Assembly: GCA_964463485.1 (NCBI GenBank)
Contig: CAYXDO010000114.1
Location: 1 to 34,838 of the forward strand
From: CAYXDO01 sp964463485
GTDB lineage: Bacteria; Myxococcota; Kuafuiibacteriia; Kuafuiibacteriales; Kuafuiibacteriaceae
DNA length: 34,838 bases
Direction: 5' to 3'
In this document: one piece after another, positions 5,948-13,412 of the stretch
Layout: each line of letters starts with the position of its first letter
Position numbering within the stretch: position 1 is the first letter of the stretch
Position numbers and translations under genes: made by a program
The notes under the pieces: generated by a model
What the model was told of the DNA's origin: nothing
Databases searched by the model: none
What the model saw: the letters and a program-made list of their open reading frames with translations, nothing else

Positions 5948-8128
5948 ATGTTGGCCCTCGCATTTCTGGCCGCGCCGGCCTTCGTCGCGGACCGAGCCCC
6001 GAGCGAATGGGTCGCCAACGCCGAGCGCGCGTGGGCCCAACTCAGCGCGGTGTATCTCGCGGAAGCCGGCGTTCCTCCCCGGCCGCCCGCCCCCGAGATT
6101 CGGCTCCGAATTGTCGCACTCAAAGGCAGGCACGCGGCTCGCTCGACGCCCGGGATCGTGCAACTTCGAGAGGGTCTCGAACCGCAGCGACTCGAGGCCG
6201 TGCTCCGGCACGAGCTCGCCCACCAGCTCCTGTTTGGATCTTGCCCCGAGGCCTCCGACGACCGGTTGTTTCACGAGGCGTTCGCGTTGACTGCGTCCGA
6301 TGAGCTCACCGCCTGGTCAGAACCTTACTTGTCTCGCGACCGAGCGCTGCAAATCCTCGAGACCACCGAAGACCTCGACCGGAGCGACTCGCGGCGCGCG
6401 ATCACTCGCTTGGTGCTGCATCGCCTTCGGCCGGGCGCGCGATTCTCGGAGCCGCTGAGCGCCAGGATCCGTCGCTGTCGAGACGGATCGCGTTGGCGTG
6501 AAAGCATGAACGCCAAGGAGCTCGCCGGCGATGGGTTTGCTTCGGACTCCACGCTGGTGATCTCTCGGCACACCGGAGAAATTCTGTCCTCGGAGGGGCC
6601 CGCCGACGTACCCATTCCGTTCGGATCGACGCTCAAGCCGTTCGTCCTGACTGCGACATCTGCTCGAGTGAGTATTCTGGCGTCCGGACCCGAGTGGGAC
6701 AGCTGTGGAAGGCACGGTGATCCCTTCGTGGGTCGAATGGACGCGGAGACGGCGCTCGTCCGCTCGTGCAACGGTTGGTTCCTCGCGTTGGGTCGGCAGC
6801 GACGCGGGCTCGACTTCGGCCCACTCGAGCCGATCCTCGGGGGTCTGGGCCTTGGCGGTTCCGAGACTGAAGCTTCGGCACGTCGGACGCGTAGGCGCCC
6901 CGAGGAAGTGATCGGACTGGTGCCTTCGCTGACACTGAGTCCCCTGTCCCTCGCTCGAGCCTATCGAGTGCTCGCGGAGAGTCATCCGGAGATACTGTCC
7001 GTCCTTCGCCGGGTGCCATCCGAAGGGACGCTCGCGGGGTTGCCAGAGAGCGCGAAGCTGAGTGAGTGGGCGGTGAAGACCGGTACGGTTCGCGGGGTGA
7101 GTGGGGAGCCAGAGCTCGGGCTCATCGTCGCGGTCGATTCCGACCTGGTCATCGTGCTGGTGAGATCGGGGCGGGCGCCGAGGTCCTTTGCGTCGGAGGT
7201 GTTCGAGGTTCGTCGAAAGCTCGCGGGTAGCGCCCACGAGGCCGCGAGGGTTCAGGTGCTGGGGCTCGTGCCGGAGACTTCGATCGACGTGGGCTGTGGC
7301 GGGTTTGGAGTGAAGCTCGGCGGACCCCTCGCCCGCTTCGACGGGTGGATGAGTTTCTCGAAGATCTCACCAGGAGAGTCGGTGCTGTGTGTGAACGGGC
7401 CATTGATGGCACGAGCCAAGGACGTTCCGGAGCGACCGTACGTCGGTATACTCACACTCTCACCCCCGCCCGAGCGCACGAGGGCTTCGGCCGAAGGGCC
7501 CAAGGCCCGCAGGGCTCGGCGCGGTTCGAGCCTGTTGCTTCGGACGACCCGGCTCGCCTACGTGGCGGGCGTCGTTCTAGCGGAAGCGGACGAGCTCACC
7601 GGATGGCGGCGCGAGCTGTTCGCCCGCGTAGTCGCCCACAATCTCGAATACTCACCCCACGCGGGGCGACCGGTCTGCGACACGACTCATTGCCAGGTCT
7701 TCCTTGGAACGAGGACCGGTCGCTCCGAAGAGCGCCGCGCCCTCGAGAGTACGAGGCTGCCGTGGAACAGGTGGCTGCCCTTCTCCAAAGGGGGCAAAGA
7801 ACCATGGTCGGTTGTCCGAACGACAGCTCAGTTGGAGCTTGCGTTGGGGAGCAACGTCTCGTGGATCGAGCTCGGTGCGCGACCGAGTTGGGTCCGCACG
7901 GTCGTGTCGGGAAGCGAAATTCACGACGAGCCGGTCGAGGTGAGCTGTGAGGTCCTCCGGAGCGCGCTGAAGTTGCCGTCGTGCCCGGACTCGGTGGAAT
8001 GGTCGGAGCGAGGCGCGACGTTCGAGGGAAGGGGCGAGGGGCATGGGCTCGGACTGGACGTTCGAGAGTTGTCGTCCGCTGACGAGGACGTCGACGGTTT
8101 GCTCCGGCGTGCGTTCGGACAACGATGA
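5948..8128 (+). CDS. Exported three-domain protein: HExxH peptidase-like, penicillin-binding transpeptidase, SpoIID-like
   Basis: 726 aa. The start is the ATG at 5948 because it begins a signal peptide (MLALAFLAAPAFVA); earlier in-frame codons give no such sequence, and no strong ribosome-binding site decides it. Residues 20-130 hold HELAH (88-92) with a downstream Glu110 in LFHEAFAL, 18 residues after the second His, the gluzincin arrangement. Residues about 175-420 carry the three penicillin-binding/serine transpeptidase motifs in order: S227-TLK, S273-CN and K377-TGT. Residues about 520-726 resemble SpoIID/LytB: YVAGVVLAEA with candidate catalytic Glu546, zinc-type H571, C577, H581 and C582 (CDTTHCQVF), and a terminal GRGEGHGLG (His699). 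Transpeptidases cross-link peptidoglycan, whereas SpoIID cleaves its glycan chains. No glycosyltransferase domain is present. The combination is one I do not know. It converges on an exported protein at 8145-9251. Confidence 0.85.
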   Translation: MLALAFLAAPAFVADRAPSEWVANAERAWAQLSAVYLAEAGVPPRPPAPEIRLRIVALKGRHAARSTPGIVQLREGLEPQRLEAVLRHELAHQLLFGSCPEASDDRLFHEAFALTASDELTAWSEPYLSRDRALQILETTEDLDRSDSRRAITRLVLHRLRPGARFSEPLSARIRRCRDGSRWRESMNAKELAGDGFASDSTLVISRHTGEILSSEGPADVPIPFGSTLKPFVLTATSARVSILASGPEWDSCGRHGDPFVGRMDAETALVRSCNGWFLALGRQRRGLDFGPLEPILGGLGLGGSETEASARRTRRRPEEVIGLVPSLTLSPLSLARAYRVLAESHPEILSVLRRVPSEGTLAGLPESAKLSEWAVKTGTVRGVSGEPELGLIVAVDSDLVIVLVRSGRAPRSFASEVFEVRRKLAGSAHEAARVQVLGLVPETSIDVGCGGFGVKLGGPLARFDGWMSFSKISPGESVLCVNGPLMARAKDVPERPYVGILTLSPPPERTRASAEGPKARRARRGSSLLLRTTRLAYVAGVVLAEADELTGWRRELFARVVAHNLEYSPHAGRPVCDTTHCQVFLGTRTGRSEERRALESTRLPWNRWLPFSKGGKEPWSVVRTTAQLELALGSNVSWIELGARPSWVRTVVSGSEIHDEPVEVSCEVLRSALKLPSCPDSVEWSERGATFEGRGEGHGLGLDVRELSSADEDVDGLLRRAFGQR

Positions 8129-8144
8129 GTCGAGAGGAAGTCGG

Positions 8145-9251
8145 TCAGATCCCGTCGCGTCGGCGCCACGCGAGGCTGTAGAGCCTCCCCTCTCGCGGAT
8201 CGAACCATCGCGCGATGATCTCGGCCGATCCGGGGTGACTCACCTTGGTGAGCAGGTCCTCGATCGCCCTGGCGTCGGCTGCTTGTTGGAACTTCAACAA
8301 ATCGCGAATGCCTTCGGCCATTCCCACACCACTCGCCGCCTGACCCTGATCGCCCTTGCCGGTGGTCCAGGCGGGAGGACCTCCGGCTTCGACGGGCACG
8401 TGTCCCGTCGCGACGATGCCGAACGCGTTTCGCACCAACGCATCGGTCCCAGGCCCGAGCGAAGGGAGCTTCACGAGGCGTGAGATCAGCTCCTCGAGGG
8501 AGATCGAGGCTCGTGCGCAGATTCGTTCACCGTCGAGCCACGTCGCGACGATCTGCACTTTCGACTGGGCCAAGGACAGATCGAGTGACTTCTTGTCGGT
8601 GGCCGTCATGCGGGAGAGTGGGCCGCGCGTGAGCGTAGAGGAGAGTGCATTCATTCCGAGCCAAGCGCCGACGGTGGCGCGATACTCGGCTTCATTCGGT
8701 CCGCCGGCAGCCTGAGTTGCGCAACCCCAGCCAAGTACGGCAGCGGAAGGGTCCGTTTCCATGACGAAGACCCATTTGGTAAATACGGTCGAGGCGGGCG
8801 GGCGAAGATTTTCCGTGGGCAGGGGCGGCTCGGCGCGCGGCGCTTCCTTCGCCGCAGGTGAGTCCGGTGCGTCTCCGGAGAGCGAGCCTACGCAGGTGGC
8901 CACCGGCGTCTTGCTTGGACCATCGAAGAGCGCAAGGGTGAGTCGATAGTCGGCGCCGTCCTGCGCGCCCTCCAGCAGACTTCTGAGCCCGTATCGCTGG
9001 CCCGTGCGAACGCGGCCGCGGCCGACTCGTTTTTCGACCGCTCGCGCGATTTGCTGAGCAAGCGCCTGAGCGTCGACCTTCGCTTCGCCGCTCCGATTGT
9101 CGGTGAGAAAAACCGCATAAGGCGCGTTGGTGGACCGGAGGACCTCGCCGATCTTCCGTTCCAAGCAGGCTTGGACAGTCTCTTGGGCGAGCTTTCGCCC
9201 GAGCTCCTCGGACCAGGGGGCAGTGAGGAGGAAGAGGCTGAGCGTCAGCAC
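8145..9251 (-). CDS. Exported protein with weak LPP20/CsgG-LpoB-like features
   Basis: 368 aa from a GTG at 9249-9251. I prefer this start because it gives a signal peptide (LTLSLFLLTAP); the longer frame from 9314 would put an acidic segment in front of it. Residues 20-115 (EETVQACLERK region, then AVFLTDNRSGEAKVDAQALA and RVRTGQRYGLRSLL) have the feel of the CsgG/LpoB fold, in which NxSG follows the first strand. Residues about 160-260 (GWGCATQAAGG, EAEYRATVGAWLGMNAL, VQIVATWLDGERICARAS) resemble LPP20-type lipoprotein domains. Both assignments are by eye and weak. No lipobox cysteine follows the signal sequence. It faces the cell-wall protein at 5948-8128 with only 16 bp between stops; LpoB-type proteins activate penicillin-binding proteins, so a partnership is conceivable but unproven. 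Confidence 0.65.
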   Translation of the reverse strand: MLTLSLFLLTAPWSEELGRKLAQETVQACLERKIGEVLRSTNAPYAVFLTDNRSGEAKVDAQALAQQIARAVEKRVGRGRVRTGQRYGLRSLLEGAQDGADYRLTLALFDGPSKTPVATCVGSLSGDAPDSPAAKEAPRAEPPLPTENLRPPASTVFTKWVFVMETDPSAAVLGWGCATQAAGGPNEAEYRATVGAWLGMNALSSTLTRGPLSRMTATDKKSLDLSLAQSKVQIVATWLDGERICARASISLEELISRLVKLPSLGPGTDALVRNAFGIVATGHVPVEAGGPPAWTTGKGDQGQAASGVGMAEGIRDLLKFQQAADARAIEDLLTKVSHPGSAEIIARWFDPREGRLYSLAWRRRDGI

Positions 9252-9406
9252 GAGGGCATCGTCGAGCGAAGCGGAGTCGAGGTCAACTTCGGACGAACGT
9301 TCGAGCATTCGCAAGCGTCCCAGTTCGGAAGCGCTGCAGTTCCGCTGACGCCGTTGACTGTGAACCGTCGACTGTCGACTATCGATGTGATCCGTCGAGT
9401 CGAAAC
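9252..9406. promoter_or_regulatory. Divergent intergenic region
   Basis: This stretch must carry promoters for the leftward exported protein and the rightward three-gene operon. Near 9352-9386 it contains the short repeated words GACTGT and TCGACT. I cannot identify a convincing -35/-10 pair. Confidence 0.35.
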
Positions 9407-10243
9407 ATGAGTGACCGGAGCTTTACGGACCTCGTCGCGGAGGTGGCCAGAGCGACGTCTGCCCGCAGCTCCGGGTTCGTTCCGGCCTTGTTCGAGGAGC
9501 TCGCGTGGGGGCCTGGGGCCAGCGTGTATGAGTCGACTGGAGACCTCCCGGCAGCCCGCGGTTATCTGACGATCCTCGCCGAAGCCGTCAGCGAGGGTTA
9601 CGTGAGCTCCAACGTTCCGGCAGGTTTCGTTTCTTCCTGTCTGCTCGAGCTCCTCGCGAAAGATCTGCCCAAGGTGGCGGCCTCCGAGCGGCTCGCGTGT
9701 CTCGTTCGCGCATTCAACCTCTGCGAAGGCGTCGCCGACGAGCCGAGGTGGTTGGACCAATATCTGGCCGCTCGCTTGGTCAAGCTCGAAGGCGGCATCC
9801 AAGCGCTGCCCAAGTTCCTCGAACGAGAGCTCGCGTCGGTGCTCGCACCGCCCCGAGCGGCCACCTTCGACGCCCCGTTCAAGACCACCGTCCTCGACCC
9901 TCGGTCCGTCGACGACGACTTCCTTCCGGGCGAAATGGTCCTCGCTGCGCCGAACGTCGTGACCATTCGAGACCGAAAACGGGACGTGTGGATCGGCGCG
10001 ATCCTCGCGCCTGGCCAGCAGCATCGACTCTTTGGCCCGGTCAGGGCGGAGGCTCAGCGCGTCGAGCCGAGCGCGACCGCCAAGGAAATCACCGTTGGAA
10101 ATGGCTTCGTCTTCGTCGGTGATTCGCGCGTCGAGCTCCCTCGATTTGGCCGATTACACGCACACGCGATCGCGCCCGCCGGGTTCGTGCTCGCGTCCGC
10201 GGTCGACTCCCAAAGGATCTGGGTCGTCGAGGCTGCAGAGTGA
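9407..10243 (+). CDS. Hypothetical protein, first gene of VWA operon
   Basis: 278 aa, starting at an ATG. I do not recognise a family. The N-terminal 150 residues look all-helical (ARGYLTILAEAVSEGYV, CLLELLAKDLPKVAASERL, CLVRAFNLCEGVADEPRWL). After about residue 150 it becomes beta-rich (NVVTIRDRKRDVWIGAIL, EITVGNGFVFVGDSRVELP), ending in a short hydrophobic strand (GFVLASAVDSQRIWVVEA). No signal peptide or membrane segment is visible, so it is probably cytoplasmic. Its TGA overlaps the GTG start of the next gene (GTGA at 10240-10243), so translation of the two is coupled and they probably act together. In better-known VWA systems the upstream partner is often a MoxR-type AAA ATPase; this protein has no Walker motifs. 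Confidence 0.72.
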   Translation: MSDRSFTDLVAEVARATSARSSGFVPALFEELAWGPGASVYESTGDLPAARGYLTILAEAVSEGYVSSNVPAGFVSSCLLELLAKDLPKVAASERLACLVRAFNLCEGVADEPRWLDQYLAARLVKLEGGIQALPKFLERELASVLAPPRAATFDAPFKTTVLDPRSVDDDFLPGEMVLAAPNVVTIRDRKRDVWIGAILAPGQQHRLFGPVRAEAQRVEPSATAKEITVGNGFVFVGDSRVELPRFGRLHAHAIAPAGFVLASAVDSQRIWVVEAAE

Positions 10244-11955
10244 CCCTCGTACCCAAACCTCCCCGTCAACGCCTCGAACGCGCGACGATCGAGCGCGACG
10301 CGGCCCTCGACCAACTCACTCGAGACCTCGGACCTGCCTTCGAACGGGCGAAAGCGCGCTGGTCGTCGTTCTTGCTCATCGAAGCCCCGGTGTCCGATCC
10401 GGCGCTGCCCCTGGCCGCGATCGATTTGTCCACGCGGAAAATCCGAGTCAACCTTCCCGAGATCGCGACCAAGGGGATCGACAGTACGATCGAAGCCATC
10501 TTGGCTCACGAGCTCGGCCACCACGTTCGGTGGCCTGGGACGCTCGCGGTTCAGGCGCGAATGCACGTGATCGAGCGACAACTGATCCCGTTCGAAGACT
10601 ACTCGCTCGTCAATCTCTTCACCGACCTCATGATCAACGAGGAGATCGGCCGGGAGCTGTCCGAGGAGCTCACGCGGATTTACCGCGCGTATTGGACGCC
10701 GGATGACTCCGCGTGGAAGAGCGACCCGGCCTTCTGTCTGTACTTGACGGTGTACGAAGAGCTCTGGCGCTTGCCGCGTGGCGCGATCGTCGGACACGCG
10801 GCCTTGGAGCTCGAGCAGCTTTGCCCGGGCGCTCGAGCCGACGCGCAGATTCTGGCGACCGACTTGTTCAACCTCGGTCCCAATCCGTACACTCAGTTTC
10901 TATTCTTTGTTTCGATCGTGACTCGGTACGTGAAGGGACTCGGGCGCGAACGACCCAAGCCTTTTCGTCCTTGTGACTGCGGACCGGGCGAGCCGTCGAG
11001 CGACGACTGGGCCGAAGCCATGCGGCCCGACGCCAAGGAAGCCGAAGCGATCGCGCGAGCGCTTTCGGAGCGTTGGTTTCCAGACTCGCAAGCGGAGCGT
11101 CTGCGTGACGAAGGCTCTCTCCTTCGACGCCAAGGGCCGCTCTCGGCGAACCCGGCCCGACTCGAGCGGATCCCCGAGATCATGGCTTCGTATTATCGAC
11201 GTCAGGCCGAGCGATTTCTATTTCGACCGCCGAAGCAGAAGACTCTTGGAGAGGTGATCGTGCCTACGACCCTCGGCAGATGGGAGGCTGGCGACCCGGT
11301 CCGCGAGATCGACTGGCTCGCGACCCTCAACGCGCGGGGCCCAACCCTCGGCCCAGCCTTGCCCGAACGACGGGAGAAGGTGGCCGAGTGGGAAGGTGCA
11401 GACGAGAGCTTGTGGCGACCGCGAATCGAGATCTACCTCGACGTCAGTGGGTCGATGCCCGACCCGAAGCACACCGAGAACGCGATGACTTTGGCGGGCC
11501 AAATCCTCGCGCTCGCGGCCATTCGAGCGGGCGGATCGGCGCGAGCGATTCTTTACTCTCACGAGCCCGTCATCTACCAGGGCTGGTGTCGATCAGAGCT
11601 CGAGCTCTCGCGATTTCTCATGCACCACATCGGAGGAGGCACTGAGTTTCCGTTCGCGGAGCTCATTCGTTCGATGGCGACCTGTGGTCGCGACCAACCC
11701 ATCCGCGCGGTCATCACCGACCCCGACTTCGACTCCAACGTTCGGGCTTACAACGGCGCCAATGATCTGCTGCGGACGGCGGCGACGAAGTCCGCGCGGT
11801 TCGTGTTGCTGCAGCATCGAGCCTTCGAAACACGCATCAAGGATTATCAAGCGCTGGGGCTCGCCGTAATTTCGGTACCGAGTATGACGGATTTTCCGAG
11901 AACGGCGGCCCGCCTTGCCCGAGTGCTCTTTCCGGACGCAGGCTTCGAATCATGA
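10240..11955 (+). CDS. HExxH metallopeptidase-like plus VWA domain protein
   Basis: 571 aa from a GTG that overlaps the previous stop by 4 bp. The N-terminal part carries HELGHH (90-95) in a helical context, with downstream acidic residues in LFTDLMINEE (127-135) as possible third zinc ligands. The C-terminal part is a von Willebrand A-like domain with a full MIDAS: D401-V-S403-G-S405 after RIEIYL, T468 in GGGTEF and D494 in ITDPD. The layout recalls the metallopeptidase-plus-VWA-like proteins (DUF2201 type) that accompany MoxR-type ATPases, where the VWA domain mediates metal-dependent protein contacts. No MoxR gene lies in this window. There is no signal peptide, so it is presumably cytoplasmic. 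Its stop overlaps the ATG of the lipoprotein gene (ATGA), making three coupled genes. Confidence 0.88.
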   Translation: MTLVPKPPRQRLERATIERDAALDQLTRDLGPAFERAKARWSSFLLIEAPVSDPALPLAAIDLSTRKIRVNLPEIATKGIDSTIEAILAHELGHHVRWPGTLAVQARMHVIERQLIPFEDYSLVNLFTDLMINEEIGRELSEELTRIYRAYWTPDDSAWKSDPAFCLYLTVYEELWRLPRGAIVGHAALELEQLCPGARADAQILATDLFNLGPNPYTQFLFFVSIVTRYVKGLGRERPKPFRPCDCGPGEPSSDDWAEAMRPDAKEAEAIARALSERWFPDSQAERLRDEGSLLRRQGPLSANPARLERIPEIMASYYRRQAERFLFRPPKQKTLGEVIVPTTLGRWEAGDPVREIDWLATLNARGPTLGPALPERREKVAEWEGADESLWRPRIEIYLDVSGSMPDPKHTENAMTLAGQILALAAIRAGGSARAILYSHEPVIYQGWCRSELELSRFLMHHIGGGTEFPFAELIRSMATCGRDQPIRAVITDPDFDSNVRAYNGANDLLRTAATKSARFVLLQHRAFETRIKDYQALGLAVISVPSMTDFPRTAARLARVLFPDAGFES

Positions 11956-13373
11956 GATTGGTCGGAGCAGGAACGGCCCTCGTCCTCGCGATCGTGACCG
12001 CCTGTGGGTCGGAGAGGCTCGAGATCGCCCTGCCACCTCCGGACGCCGCGATGACTTCCCTGATCGTGGGCATGGAGGCAGCGGGCGCGCTGTCGCTGAC
12101 CGCCATCGACATCACGAGCCGCGAAGGGCTGTCATCGCTGCCCGCCGTTGAGAGTTGGACGGGCGAGCCCACTCACCTGACGGCGTTGTATTTTACAGAC
12201 TCACTCGACGCGCTCGGACTTCGGCCGGGATCGCTCGACCCCTTCGTTGGATCTGGCCAGCCGGTGCCGACGGCCGACGAGACCTTTGGTCGCTTTGCCG
12301 AAGGGGAAGACTTCGGAGTCTGGACCAAGATCTCCACGAGGCCCGGTCAGATCGAGCAAGCCAAGGTCGAAGTCTCGGAGCGATGCGCGAGCTTTCGGGC
12401 CGAGACGCGCATTCTGATGCCGCGCCCGTACCGTTGGGCGCTTCAGGTTTTGGAGCGAGGATCTGAAGTCATCGCGGCGACCGCCACGGTGGGAGAGGAC
12501 CCGATCGCTGGAGCTCACGCAGGTCCGGCGAGGTTTTTCCGAGTCGCCCCTGGAGTCGCCGATCCGGAGCTCGTGGGCAAGATTCCGCCTACTCCACGGA
12601 ACTACGTGCAGGAGGACGTGGCGGAGTGTTTCGGCCAGGTCGTCGTCGCGGGGTTCGTGGTCGAGCCGTGGCAACCGAAGCTTTGGCTCGGCGAAGTCAC
12701 CGGTGAGTTCGTGGCGCTCCCGGAGCCTCCGGAGGTCGTCGTCGAGCTGGGTTGCGGGCCTGACGGGCTCTACGGGTTGACTCAGCGAGCGAGCGTTCTT
12801 CACCTGGCGACGCCTTCGGGCGAGTGGCGGCGAATCTTCGAAGACCCCGAGGAGCATCGGTTTCCGCATTTTGCCCACGGCGGATCGATCGCGGTGTCGG
12901 AAGCTTCGGTCTACGTGATTCCTCACGACCAGAGAAGGGTCTTCGAGATCACTGAGGGTCGGGCCCGGGCGGTTCCGATCGACCTAGGACCCGAACCGGT
13001 CCCTGGAGGGTTCGCCGTGGAGCGAGCCTACGCGATGGTGGTGTTGGGTTCGCGCGTCGTGGTCGGCACTTTCAATGGGCTCTTGTATGAGTTGACAGGA
13101 GAGCGGTTCGTTCCGCTCGCTCTTCCCGTCGCGGACGAGCACGTGCTGGCGGTGGTTTCTCGTGGTCGTGGCTTTGTGTTCTCCGGGTACTGGGGGCGAA
13201 TTCGGGAGCTCAGGCCGGGGAAAGAGGAGTGTGCGACGCCGCCGCAGGCGTTTCCGATGCATGTAAACTCGATTCTGGCCTTGCCTTCGGACTCTTTCGT
13301 CTTCGTCGGAGACACAGCCTCCGAGCACCAGGATCCGGGGCGGGCGGCGGCAGTATTCGTCCACGCCGACTGA
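11952..13373 (+). CDS. Lipoprotein, propeller-like, paralogue of 13413-14906
   Basis: 473 aa. The N-terminus MRLVGAGTALVLAIVTAC is a lipoprotein signal peptide with the lipid-bearing Cys at residue 18, so the protein is exported and membrane-anchored. The remainder is beta-rich with repeated strand-turn units (VVVELGCGPDGLYGLTQ, SRVVVGTFNGLLYELTGE, GRGFVFSGYWGRIRELRPG), as in beta-propellers; blade number cannot be counted safely. It is translationally coupled to the VWA protein, an odd pairing because the partner appears cytoplasmic. Comparison with the convergent gene at 13413-14906 shows the same order of elements: a leader, an LTALYFTDSLDALGL / FHALLYSETLPTLQV segment, an RCASF / RCAEV cysteine motif, then the propeller-like part. 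The ligand is unknown. Confidence 0.82.
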   Translation: MRLVGAGTALVLAIVTACGSERLEIALPPPDAAMTSLIVGMEAAGALSLTAIDITSREGLSSLPAVESWTGEPTHLTALYFTDSLDALGLRPGSLDPFVGSGQPVPTADETFGRFAEGEDFGVWTKISTRPGQIEQAKVEVSERCASFRAETRILMPRPYRWALQVLERGSEVIAATATVGEDPIAGAHAGPARFFRVAPGVADPELVGKIPPTPRNYVQEDVAECFGQVVVAGFVVEPWQPKLWLGEVTGEFVALPEPPEVVVELGCGPDGLYGLTQRASVLHLATPSGEWRRIFEDPEEHRFPHFAHGGSIAVSEASVYVIPHDQRRVFEITEGRARAVPIDLGPEPVPGGFAVERAYAMVVLGSRVVVGTFNGLLYELTGERFVPLALPVADEHVLAVVSRGRGFVFSGYWGRIRELRPGKEECATPPQAFPMHVNSILALPSDSFVFVGDTASEHQDPGRAAAVFVHAD

Positions 13374-13412
13374 GCGCGCTGGGGTGAGTCAGAATCGTCG
13401 CGACACCCTGTG

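Noticed and set aside
4695..6290. A 531-codon plus-strand open frame opposite the 455-aa hypothetical gene
   Set aside because: Its translation is Arg/Gly/Val/Leu-rich with no domain or start signal; it is a codon-bias shadow of the minus-strand gene in GC-rich DNA.
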